Origin: an uncultured Muribaculaceae bacterium
GTDB lineage: Bacteria > Bacteroidota > Bacteroidia > Bacteroidales > Muribaculaceae
NCBI GenBank assembly: GCA_910583675.1
Contig: CAJTYH010000019.1
Span: 1-55,392 of the forward strand
Length of the DNA stretch: 55,392 nt
Direction of reading: 5' to 3'
Under the pieces are notes generated by a model that had not been told where the DNA came from, did not search any database, and saw nothing but the letters and a program-made list of their open reading frames with translations. The first letter of the stretch is position 1, and every line of letters begins with the position of its first letter. This document shows, one piece after another, positions 9,070 through 17,210 of the stretch. The position numbers and the translations under genes were made by a program.

Positions 9070-11193
9070 TTACGATTCCGCCGCTTCTGTATTCGGCTGT
9101 GTAGTGGCGCTTGGTTTGAGCCAACGATCAAGCCAACGGAAGAACACCCTTTGCCAAAGAATGGCGTTCTGGGGTTTGAGGATCCAATGGTTTTCGTCAG
9201 GGAATATTACCATTTCTGCGGGGACACCACGCAGACGAGCGGCGTTAAAGGCCATTTCGCCTTGTGAGGAGAGTATGCGGTAGTCGAATTCACCGTGGGT
9301 TATGAGTATCGGTGTATTCCAGCGGTCAACGAATCTATGGGGTGAGTTGGCGAAAGTTCGTTGCGCTACGGCATTGTCTTTCTCCCAGAAGGCACCTCCC
9401 ATGTCCCAATTGGCAAACCACATCTCTTCTGTCTCAAGATATTGTGCCTCTATGTTGAATATGCCGGCATGTGCAATAAGTGCGGCGAACCGGTTGTCAT
9501 GGATGCCGGCAAGCATGTATACCGAGAAGCCCCCGTAACTTGCGCCAACGGCTCCGATGTGGGCGCCGTCTATGAATGATTTCTCTTTCATATAATCGAC
9601 TGCCGAGAGGTAGTCCTGCATGTTCTGGCCGGGGTAGTCACCTGAAATTTGTGCATTCCATTCTGTTCCGAAGCCGGGCAGACCGCGACGGTTTGGTGCT
9701 ATTACCACATATCCGTTCGATGCCATGAGCATGAGATTCCAACGATAGCTCCAGAACTGGCTTACTGCCTGCTGGGGGCCTCCCTGGCAATAGAGGATCG
9801 CCGGATATTTCTTGTTGGGATCAAAGTCGGGAGGTAGTACCACCCAGGTGGTCATAAGCTTGCCGTCGGTTGTGGGAACAAGTTCTTTCATTACCACAGG
9901 AGCCTTTATCTGGGTAAGTATTTCCTTGTTCACACTTGTAAGGGGAGTGGCTTTCTGTTTCTCTACCATGAAAATTTCATTTGGATAGAGCATCGAATGG
10001 CGCATGGTTACGATCCGGTCTGTGCCTAACGGTGCCAAAGCAGCGTAATCGGCGATGTCGGCTCCGGATGTCACCATGGCGACCTTCTTGCTTGCAACTT
10101 CCACGTTGAAGATTGGGGTTACGCCCTGATACGGCGCAAGGAAATAAATGCTTTTCCCATCGGGGTTCCATGCGATGGCGTCTGCCGTATAATCCCAGTT
10201 TGTGGTGAGGTCTGTTTTTTCTCCGGTGGCCATGTCCATCACGAATATCCGGTTCTTGTCCGATTCGTACCCGTCATGTTCCATGGATAGCCATGCGAGG
10301 GACTTTCCGTCCGGGGAGAATGCCGGTGCGGTATCGTAGCCCATCATTCCTTCCGTAAGGTTGCGCGTGGTGGCTTTCGCAACGTCGTAAATGTAGAGAT
10401 CGGAATTGGTGGATATGGCATATTCCATTCCTGTCTTTTTCCGGCTCACGTATACGAGCTGTCTTGAGTCGGGTGACCATGCGAAGGATTCGATGCCGCC
10501 GAAAGGCTTCATGGGCGATTCGTATGGCTCATCCTGCATTATGTCCCGGATGTTCTTTATTCCGAACCCGGTAAAGTCGGCAAGGAAAGGATGGGGTATT
10601 TCGGTGACCCATTCATCCCAGTGCTTGTACATCATGTCGTCGATTATACGGGCGTTGGCTTTAGGCAGGTCTGGATAAACGTCCTGTGATGTGCGGCCAT
10701 ATTTTACCGTAGAGATAAGCAGTACTTTGGTGCCGTCCGGGGATATGAGGAAGCCTCCGATGCCATTTGGCATACGGGTTACCACCTGGCGATTGCTTCC
10801 GTCGGCATTCATAACCCACATCTGCGGTTTGCCGTCGTGCGGGGCGACAAATGCCACGCGTTCTCCACCGTCGATCCATACGGCATCGCTTTCTGAGGCC
10901 GGGGTGGTTGTAAGGCGTTTTACGTTGGAGCCGTCTGTGTCCATCACATAAAGCTCGTTGTTGGACTTGTTCTGTTCCACGCTTTCATAGCTTACTCCAT
11001 ACAGGATTTTTGATCCGTCAGGGGATACCTGAGGATTGCTCACCCTTCCCAGAGCTTCCAATGCATCAATGTTGAAGATACCATCTGTGGTATGGAACTC
11101 CGGCTTGTCGATGAGCTCCTGTTTGTCGCAGCAGCTTGAGGCCGTTCCAAGAATGGTTGCTGACATCGCTAACGGGATAAGAAATTTGTTCAT
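9070..11193 (-). CDS. S9 family dipeptidyl-peptidase (DPP5-like)
   Basis: The 707-residue serine peptidase has a signal with a possible lipobox (ASSC, Cys21). A beta-propeller follows, built of WD40-like repeats with motifs such as SPDGSKI, SPDGTKV and SPDGKSL (about 40-400). The C-terminal alpha/beta hydrolase domain carries the catalytic triad Ser552 (GASYGG), Asp637 (GEFDYR) and His669 (DENHW). Length and triad spacing match the periplasmic DPP5 of Porphyromonas, which takes dipeptides from peptide N-termini; the exact specificity is inference. In the periplasm it would feed amino-acid uptake. It stands alone between its own promoter at 11255-11286 and a strong terminator. Confidence 0.88.
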   Translation of the reverse strand: MNKFLIPLAMSATILGTASSCCDKQELIDKPEFHTTDGIFNIDALEALGRVSNPQVSPDGSKILYGVSYESVEQNKSNNELYVMDTDGSNVKRLTTTPASESDAVWIDGGERVAFVAPHDGKPQMWVMNADGSNRQVVTRMPNGIGGFLISPDGTKVLLISTVKYGRTSQDVYPDLPKANARIIDDMMYKHWDEWVTEIPHPFLADFTGFGIKNIRDIMQDEPYESPMKPFGGIESFAWSPDSRQLVYVSRKKTGMEYAISTNSDLYIYDVAKATTRNLTEGMMGYDTAPAFSPDGKSLAWLSMEHDGYESDKNRIFVMDMATGEKTDLTTNWDYTADAIAWNPDGKSIYFLAPYQGVTPIFNVEVASKKVAMVTSGADIADYAALAPLGTDRIVTMRHSMLYPNEIFMVEKQKATPLTSVNKEILTQIKAPVVMKELVPTTDGKLMTTWVVLPPDFDPNKKYPAILYCQGGPQQAVSQFWSYRWNLMLMASNGYVVIAPNRRGLPGFGTEWNAQISGDYPGQNMQDYLSAVDYMKEKSFIDGAHIGAVGASYGGFSVYMLAGIHDNRFAALIAHAGIFNIEAQYLETEEMWFANWDMGGAFWEKDNAVAQRTFANSPHRFVDRWNTPILITHGEFDYRILSSQGEMAFNAARLRGVPAEMVIFPDENHWILKPQNAILWQRVFFRWLDRWLKPSATTQPNTEAAES

Positions 11194-11254
11194 CGGTTTG
11201 TTGTGTATAGTTGAAAATGTTTATGTCGGATATTATTGGCAATTACTTGGCAAG

Positions 11255-11286
11255 CAAAAGTACAAAAAATATCGCGCTGAGCCAAA
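11255..11286 (-). promoter_or_regulatory. Promoter of the S9 peptidase gene
   Basis: On the minus strand TTTG (11286-11283) and TACTTTTG (11262-11255) are separated by 20 bp, a full match to the Bacteroidota -33/-7 consensus. Transcription would begin near 11248 and give a leader of about 55 nt. Confidence 0.6.
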
Positions 11287-11408
11287 AAGTATCTGAGTTT
11301 CATACTCCCTTACGCATTAGGTCCGATTCCTGGTGAAAAATGCCGCCCTGCATTTTCGGGTGGCACATGATTTCAGAATGCATATTACGTAATGCAAGTT
11401 TTTTTTCG

Positions 11409-11416
11409 TAATTTTG
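11409..11416 (+). promoter_or_regulatory. Candidate -7 box of valS
   Basis: TAATTTTG matches the TAnnTTTG consensus and would start a transcript near 11423, about 37 nt before the valS ATG. The -33 element is not recognisable. A small hairpin (TGCCGCCC/GGGTGGCA, 11341-11364) lies upstream of it. I saw no T-box-like leader. Confidence 0.45.
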
Positions 11417-11459
11417 CGCTGCAAAAATCAATGAAACGAAACATATAACAATATCTATC

Positions 11460-14099
11460 ATGCTGGCAACTAAATACAACCCTGCGGAGGTTGAGGACAA
11501 ATGGTATGCTTACTGGATGGAACACAATTTGTTCCATTCGGAGCCTGACGGCAGAGAGCCATACACTATCGTCATTCCTCCTCCAAATGTAACAGGAGTG
11601 CTTCATATGGGGCATATGCTCAATGAGACCATTCAGGACATCCTGGTGCGCAGGGCGCGTATGGAAGGAAAGAACGCTTTATGGGTTCCGGGAACAGACC
11701 ATGCATCCATCGCGACGGAAGCAAAGGTGGTGGCCAAACTTGCCAAGGAGGGGATAAAGAAGACTGACCTTACCCGTGAGGAATTCCTTCGTCACGCTTG
11801 GGAATGGACAGAGCATCATGGAGGTATAATATTGTCACAGCTTCGTAAGCTTGGTGCTTCCTGTGATTGGAGCCGTACGGCTTTCACCATGGATGAAATA
11901 AGGTCGCGCAGTGTGATAAAGGTATTCTGCGACCTGTACAACAAGGGGCTTATCTACCGTGGGGTGCGCATGGTAAACTGGGATCCTTCTGCATTGACTG
12001 CGCTTTCCGACGAGGAGGTGATCTATCATGACGAGCATTCGAAGTTGTATCACCTTAGATATTATGTGGAAGGTGAGCAGGATCGTTACATTGTCGTAGC
12101 CACAACCCGCCCTGAAACAATTCTGGGTGATACTGCGGTTTGTGTGAATCCCAACGATGAGCGCTATGCGTGGCTCAAGGGAAAAAAGGTGATTGTGCCC
12201 CTCGTAGGACGTTCCGTGCCTATCATAATGGATGAATATGTGGAGATGGAATTCGGAACAGGGTGCCTTAAAGTGACCCCGGCACACGACGTAAACGACT
12301 ACATGCTCGGTGAGAAATACAACCTTCCCGTAATAGATATTTTCAATGACAACGGTACTATATCGGAAGCCGGCGGAATGTATGTCGGACACGACCGCTT
12401 TGACGTTCGTCGTGAGATAATCAACGATCTACAGGAAAAGAACCTTGTAGAGAAAATCGAGGATTACGATAACAAGGTAGGATATTCCGAACGTACGAAC
12501 GTGGTTATCGAACCAAAGTTGTCCATGCAGTGGTTCCTTAAGATGGATGAGCTTACCAAGCCGGCCCTTGGTGCCGTAATGGATGGCGACATACAGTTTC
12601 ATCCGGCCAAGTTCAAGAATACATACCGCCATTGGATGACGGATACCAAGGATTGGTGTATCAGTCGCCAATTGTGGTGGGGGCATCGTATACCGGCATA
12701 TTTCCTTCCAGAAGGTGGATATGTGGTCGCTGAGACACCGGAGGAAGCGCTTGAGGCTGCCCGTGCCAAAACCGGCAATGCTGATCTGCAACTTTCCGAT
12801 CTGCGTCCTGACGATGATTGCCTTGATACATGGTTCAGCTCATGGTTGTGGCCGATCTCTCTTTTCAACGGTATATTGGAACCGGAAAATCCGGAAATCA
12901 AATATTATTATCCCACAGCCGACCTTGTGACAGGCCCCGATATTATATTCTTCTGGGTCGCCCGCATGATCATTGCCGGATATGAATACATGGGTAAGGA
13001 ACCTTTCAAGAATGTGTATTTTACCGGCATCGTGCGTGACAAGCTGGGCAGGAAGATGAGCAAGCAGCTCGGCAATTCTCCTGATCCATTGGATTTGATC
13101 GAGACTTACGGCGCAGACGGAGTGCGCATGGGGCTTATGCTGTCGGCCCCTGCGGGAAATGATATTCTGTTTGACGACAAACTTTGTGAGACTGGCAGAA
13201 ACTTCTGCAACAAAGTATGGAACGCTTTCCGTCTTGTCAAGGGATGGGAAGTGAGTGATGGCATCGACATGTCTCCGGAGAGTGCTGCCGCAGTGGAGTG
13301 GTTCTCTGCCCGTCTGGCTTCGACAATAACGGAAGTGGATGAGCTTATGTCCAAGTTCCGCATATCGGAGGCGCTGATGGTAATCTATCGCTTGTTCTGG
13401 GATGAGTTTTCCGCATGGTATCTGGAGATGATAAAGCCTGCCTATGGTGAACCTATTGCAGCTCCTGCACTTGAAGCTACCCTTCGATTCTTCTCGGCGC
13501 TGATGAAATTGATGCATCCCTTCATGCCGTTCATAACCGAAGAGTTGTGGCAGAATATAGCCGAGCGTCGTCCCGGTGAGTCCATCATGTATTCGACTTT
13601 GTCTGCCGATGAATTCAAGGTTGATGTAGCCGGGAATGTGATTGCAGACATGGAGAACGTAAAGGAAATCATAACAGCCGTGCGTGCCGTGCGTGCACAG
13701 AAAGGGATTTCACCCCGTGAGGCACTTGCCCTGTGTGTGGTTGGTGGTGACGTTCCTTCGCGCAAAGGGTTGTGTGCTCTTGTTTCAAAGATGGCGAATC
13801 TTTCAGAAATACGTCCGAATTGCGAGAAAGATGCATCTGCCGCCTCTTTCCTCGTCGGCACTCAGGAATACAATGTCCCCTTGGAAGGTGCTGTGGATGT
13901 GGATGCCGAGTTGGCTCGTCTTACACGTGACATTGAATACTATGAAGGTTTTCTGTCCTCTGTTATGAAGAAACTTTCCAATGAAAGGTTTACTTCCAAG
14001 GCTCCGGCTGCAGTGGTAGAGGCTGAACGGCGGAAACAGGCTGATGCGGAACAGAAACTCGCCTCTTTGCGTGCATCCCTCGAGTCCTTGAAAAGATAA
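11460..14099 (+). CDS. valS: Valyl-tRNA synthetase
   Basis: The 879-residue class I synthetase charges tRNA-Val. The HIGH motif is HMGH at residues 49-52, directly after the PPPNVTG signature. The KMSKS loop is KMSKQ with Lys532. The editing domain lies between them, and NWDPS, WCISRQLWWGHRIP and ITEELWQ are all typical of ValRS. A C-terminal coiled coil (about 810-879) is the tRNA-binding arm special to this enzyme. Length is normal for the family. It starts at an ATG with no Shine-Dalgarno sequence. The gene is a single unit ending in the hairpin at 14125-14156. Confidence 0.97.
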   Translation: MLATKYNPAEVEDKWYAYWMEHNLFHSEPDGREPYTIVIPPPNVTGVLHMGHMLNETIQDILVRRARMEGKNALWVPGTDHASIATEAKVVAKLAKEGIKKTDLTREEFLRHAWEWTEHHGGIILSQLRKLGASCDWSRTAFTMDEIRSRSVIKVFCDLYNKGLIYRGVRMVNWDPSALTALSDEEVIYHDEHSKLYHLRYYVEGEQDRYIVVATTRPETILGDTAVCVNPNDERYAWLKGKKVIVPLVGRSVPIIMDEYVEMEFGTGCLKVTPAHDVNDYMLGEKYNLPVIDIFNDNGTISEAGGMYVGHDRFDVRREIINDLQEKNLVEKIEDYDNKVGYSERTNVVIEPKLSMQWFLKMDELTKPALGAVMDGDIQFHPAKFKNTYRHWMTDTKDWCISRQLWWGHRIPAYFLPEGGYVVAETPEEALEAARAKTGNADLQLSDLRPDDDCLDTWFSSWLWPISLFNGILEPENPEIKYYYPTADLVTGPDIIFFWVARMIIAGYEYMGKEPFKNVYFTGIVRDKLGRKMSKQLGNSPDPLDLIETYGADGVRMGLMLSAPAGNDILFDDKLCETGRNFCNKVWNAFRLVKGWEVSDGIDMSPESAAAVEWFSARLASTITEVDELMSKFRISEALMVIYRLFWDEFSAWYLEMIKPAYGEPIAAPALEATLRFFSALMKLMHPFMPFITEELWQNIAERRPGESIMYSTLSADEFKVDVAGNVIADMENVKEIITAVRAVRAQKGISPREALALCVVGGDVPSRKGLCALVSKMANLSEIRPNCEKDASAASFLVGTQEYNVPLEGAVDVDAELARLTRDIEYYEGFLSSVMKKLSNERFTSKAPAAVVEAERRKQADAEQKLASLRASLESLKR

Positions 14100-14120
14100 G
14101 AGGGGATAAGTTGCAAAAAT

Positions 14121-14378
14121 TCATAACGCCGGATGGTCATGGTGCTGTCCGGCGTTTAGTATTATGTGCCGGTCGGCCGCGAATCGTTCGGTGTCCCGTC
14201 GCACATATTGCCGGATCATACTGAATATGATTTCCTGAACGGGCGTCAGAGTTGATGTGGATTCAGTGCCGAGGATTATTTCTCCGGCGAGTGCCGCAGT
14301 TATCGCGATCCTCTCTTCTACAGGCAGCGAGTTGATGGTATTGATTACGTGAGGTGTGATGACATACGTAGTTTCCAT
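14121..14378 (-). CDS. Small uncharacterised protein, 85 residues
   Basis: I do not recognise this family. The likely start is the ATG at 14378; an upstream in-frame TTG would add two residues. The protein is helical by composition, with PVEERIAITAALAGEI and SMIRQYVRRDTERFA forming amphipathic stretches, and has no signal peptide or membrane segment. It ends in a His-rich tail (QHHDHPAL). It converges on valS with only 21 bp between stop codons. Its last codons overlap the hairpin at 14125-14156. A minus-strand TAATTTTG at 14408-14401 would give a leader of about 15 nt. Reality is supported by the in-frame coding pattern and start context only. Confidence 0.55.
   Translation of the reverse strand: METTYVITPHVINTINSLPVEERIAITAALAGEIILGTESTSTLTPVQEIIFSMIRQYVRRDTERFAADRHIILNAGQHHDHPAL
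14125..14156. terminator. Bidirectional terminator overlapping a stop region
   Basis: A 9-bp stem (AACGCCGGA 14125-14133, TCCGGCGTT 14148-14156) lies 25 bp after the valS stop. It is also inside the last codons of the small leftward gene. On the minus strand the stem is followed by ATGAATTTTTGC, on the plus strand by TAGTATTATG, so the leftward direction is the better terminator. Confidence 0.55.
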
Positions 14379-14428
14379 GTCCAAATATTTTTTTGATACC
14401 CAAAATTATTCGGATCATGGGCAAAATA

Positions 14429-14463
14429 ATGGCACTTCTGTGTTAATAATGCAGAAGTGCCAT
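14429..14463 (-). terminator. Terminator of the nitroreductase gene
   Basis: A perfect 12-bp stem (ATGGCACTTCTG 14429-14440, CAGAAGTGCCAT 14452-14463) with an 11-nt loop is followed on the minus strand by TATTTTG. It starts 22 bp past the nitroreductase stop codon. Confidence 0.75.
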
Positions 14464-14484
14464 CGCTTTGGATAATGTAAGGCT

Positions 14485-15243
14485 TTATTTTGTGAAACGA
14501 CTTTGCTTAAGGAAATCGGCAAAAATTTCAGAAAAATGCTCGTTGTTGGCACGTGGGTACCTGATATCCGTGAAAACCTGAGCCAAAGTCTTTTTCCCGT
14601 TTTCGGAAACGAACTTTTGTGAGTCTTCACGCGCCTCTTTTTCTGAATACATGTTGGAGATGCGATCATTTGTCCATGGCTCGTATTTTTCTTTGTGCAC
14701 TATGGCTTCAACAGGCAGGCGTCCTACATCCGTGCCTTCTTCGGCAGGATATCCTACAGTAAGTGTGATCATTGGCACCACAAGTTCCGGTAATTCGAGA
14801 AGTTGTGCAATTTGAGGCGCATTGTATGTGGTTGTACCGAGCCAGCATACTCCAAGGCCGGCCAATTCTGCGACGGTATTGAATTGCTGTGCGAAGGCTA
14901 TGGTATCAATGGCGGCAGCGATGAATGACTGCATGTTGTCGTAGCATGGATCGGCTTCATTGATAGCGCACCATGCGGAAAACCGGTTTAAATCGGCGCA
15001 GAACGTAAGTATCACAGGGGCGCCAATGACTTGTGGCTGGTTGAAATGAAGAGGGGATAGGGCTGTGCGCATCTCCAGGCTTCGAGTTGATATTACACTG
15101 TAAAGTTGCATGTTGCCGGTGGTTGGCGCATGCGCGGCCTGTGCGATGAGTGCTTCGAGGAGTTCTTGCGGGACATCTTGATCTGTGTAGCGTCTTATGG
15201 TTCTACGATTTGTAAAATAGTCTGTAGTGGCTGAGTGGCTCAT
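14485..15243 (-). CDS. NfsA/FRP-type flavin nitroreductase
   Basis: The 252-residue protein belongs to the nitroreductase superfamily, NfsA/flavin reductase branch, which uses FMN and NAD(P)H to reduce nitro groups, quinones or flavins. The N-terminal RRTIRRYTDQDVP and the HAPTTGNMQ stretch form the FMN pocket. GLGVCWLGTT is the usual core motif, and the C-terminal arm (about 195-252) is the extension expected in this branch. No signal peptide is present, so it is cytoplasmic. The natural substrate cannot be told. It is transcribed alone, divergently from aspT, and ends in the hairpin at 14429-14463. Confidence 0.85.
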   Translation of the reverse strand: MSHSATTDYFTNRRTIRRYTDQDVPQELLEALIAQAAHAPTTGNMQLYSVISTRSLEMRTALSPLHFNQPQVIGAPVILTFCADLNRFSAWCAINEADPCYDNMQSFIAAAIDTIAFAQQFNTVAELAGLGVCWLGTTTYNAPQIAQLLELPELVVPMITLTVGYPAEEGTDVGRLPVEAIVHKEKYEPWTNDRISNMYSEKEAREDSQKFVSENGKKTLAQVFTDIRYPRANNEHFSEIFADFLKQSRFTK

Positions 15244-15310
15244 ATAGTTGATAGCAATGTTAAAAAATGGGCTACGCGGATTATATCTGCGTCTGTCTGC
15301 GCAGCATACG

Positions 15311-15318
15311 CAAAGTTA
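15311..15318 (-). promoter_or_regulatory. Candidate -7 box of the nitroreductase gene
   Basis: On the minus strand this reads TAACTTTG, a perfect TAnnTTTG match, about 68 bp before the ATG at 15243. No -33 TTTG is visible at the right distance. For the divergent aspT gene I found no clear box in 15244-15414. Confidence 0.4.
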
Positions 15319-15414
15319 GCTATTTTTTAATGAAATAGTGTGAAAACCAAACATCATCGGTCATTGTTTTTAGAGTAGCAAATAATTTATTCAAACTATT
15401 TCAACTAATGTTTT

Positions 15415-17130
15415 ATGTGGCACGATCATGTTGTTCCGTTTTTTGTCAATAATCCGTCGATGGCGGTGTTTTTGACGTTGTGCCTCGGGTATCTTGTAGG
15501 AAAATTGAAATACAAGATGTTTACTTTGGGCACGGTTACCAGCGTATTGCTGGTCGGTGTGGGATTAGGGTTGCTTTTCCCGGAGGTTCAGATACAGCCT
15601 CCTTTGAAAAATGTATTCTTTCTTCTGTTTCTGTTCGCTATTGGGTACAGTGTTGGCCCCCAATTCTTCCGAAGTTTTAAAAAGACAGGTCTTCCACAGG
15701 TTATTTTTTCTGTGGCTCAATGCGTTATCTGCCTGGTGGTATGTTGGGCCTGTGCCAAGCTGGCGGGTTACAATGCCGGTGAGGCAGTTGGTTTGTTTTC
15801 AGGTTCCCAGACTATCTCTGCTGTAATAGGAGTGGGACAGGAAACCATCAAGGGACTGGATATCTCTGGTGCCGACAAAGAGAGCATGAGCAATATCATA
15901 CCTGTAATGTATGCTGTTACATATGTGTTTGGCACGGCAGGATCTGCATGGATCATTGCATTCGTCGGCCCGCGTATGATGGGCGGTTTTGCCAAATGTC
16001 GTAAGGATTGTGAATTGGAGGAAGCTGAGATGGGTAATACGTTGATGGATCAGCCCGGATTCTCATCCTCTCTCAGGGAGGTCTCCTTTCGCACCTATAA
16101 GGTAGAAAACGATTGGTTCGGTGAAGGCAAGAAGGTCTCTGATCTTGAAGGATATGTCCTCTCTCAGGGACGGCGGTTGTTTGTGGATCGCATCAGGCAT
16201 AACGGGCAGATAATAGATACTCCCGTCGGGAGCCAGATGATTTATAAGAACGATGAGGTTGTGCTGAGTGGCCGACGTGAATTTATAATCGGTGAGGAAG
16301 CATGGATAGGTGCAGAGGTGCAAGATCCCGAACTTCTCAATTTTGCCATACGCGTCACTCCTGTAATGGTCGCATCTAAGTCCGTGGACGGTAAGACTGT
16401 CAAGGAATTGTTGTCCCAACCTTTCATGCATGGCGTAAGCCTCCGTGAGATAAAGCGTCAACAGAGCATTTCAATTCCGGTGCGTGAGAATACCGTAATT
16501 GACGGTGGAGACATGCTTACATTGGTCGGGTTGCCATATGATGTAGAGGCTGCATCAAAGAATATAGGACGTGCAGCCAAACAGACGACTGCCACTGATA
16601 TCATATTCGTTACGTTTGGCATATTGATAGGTGGTATAATCGGTGTTCTCAGTTTCAAGGCCGGTACCGTACCTGTTTCACTTACGACATCCGGAGGCGC
16701 TCTGGTAATGGGCCTTATCTGGGGCTGGTGGCATAGCAAGAGACCAAACTATGGCCAGATACCTTCGTCGGCAGTCTGGATTTTCCGTGAATTGGGTCTT
16801 AACATGTTCATCGCGTGTGTTGGTTTGCAATGCGGCCCCCATTTCATATCAGGTTTCCAAGATGTAGGATGGATGCTGTTCGTGTGGGGTGCTATAGCGA
16901 CAACGGTACCTTTGATCCTGGGTATCCTTCTTGCACGTTATGCCTTCAAGTTCCGTCCGGGGACTGCGTTGGGATGTGTAGCCGGGGCACGTACCACAAC
17001 GGCTGCCCTTGGGGCAGTTGAAGAATCGCTTCACAGCAATGTCCCTGCTATGGGTTATGCCATAACCTATGCCATAGGCAATACGCTTTTGATCCTTTTC
17101 GGAGTCGTAATGGTAATGCTTTTCTCATAA
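15415..17130 (+). CDS. aspT: AspT-type aspartate:alanine antiporter
   Basis: The 571-residue membrane protein has the aspartate:alanine exchanger layout. Hydrophobic helices lie at about 15-170, a cytosolic part with two TrkA-C (RCK_C) domains at about 205-385, and further helices at about 395-571. GYSVGPQF near residue 78 and GLQCGPHF near residue 470 are the paired duplicated motifs of the family. AspT swaps external aspartate for internal alanine, which is electrogenic. The next gene, 80 bp downstream on the same strand, is aspartate 4-decarboxylase, which makes alanine and CO2 and consumes a proton. Together they can form a proton-motive cycle. Without that neighbour a broader YidE/YbjL transporter label would be the limit. 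Confidence 0.88.
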   Translation: MWHDHVVPFFVNNPSMAVFLTLCLGYLVGKLKYKMFTLGTVTSVLLVGVGLGLLFPEVQIQPPLKNVFFLLFLFAIGYSVGPQFFRSFKKTGLPQVIFSVAQCVICLVVCWACAKLAGYNAGEAVGLFSGSQTISAVIGVGQETIKGLDISGADKESMSNIIPVMYAVTYVFGTAGSAWIIAFVGPRMMGGFAKCRKDCELEEAEMGNTLMDQPGFSSSLREVSFRTYKVENDWFGEGKKVSDLEGYVLSQGRRLFVDRIRHNGQIIDTPVGSQMIYKNDEVVLSGRREFIIGEEAWIGAEVQDPELLNFAIRVTPVMVASKSVDGKTVKELLSQPFMHGVSLREIKRQQSISIPVRENTVIDGGDMLTLVGLPYDVEAASKNIGRAAKQTTATDIIFVTFGILIGGIIGVLSFKAGTVPVSLTTSGGALVMGLIWGWWHSKRPNYGQIPSSAVWIFRELGLNMFIACVGLQCGPHFISGFQDVGWMLFVWGAIATTVPLILGILLARYAFKFRPGTALGCVAGARTTTAALGAVEESLHSNVPAMGYAITYAIGNTLLILFGVVMVMLFS

Positions 17131-17210
17131 TAATAACAGATTCGGTTAGCCATTCTCCTCTCTCATTATCTGATTTGATATAATTTTCAACATATAAAAA
17201 TTACCAGTTT

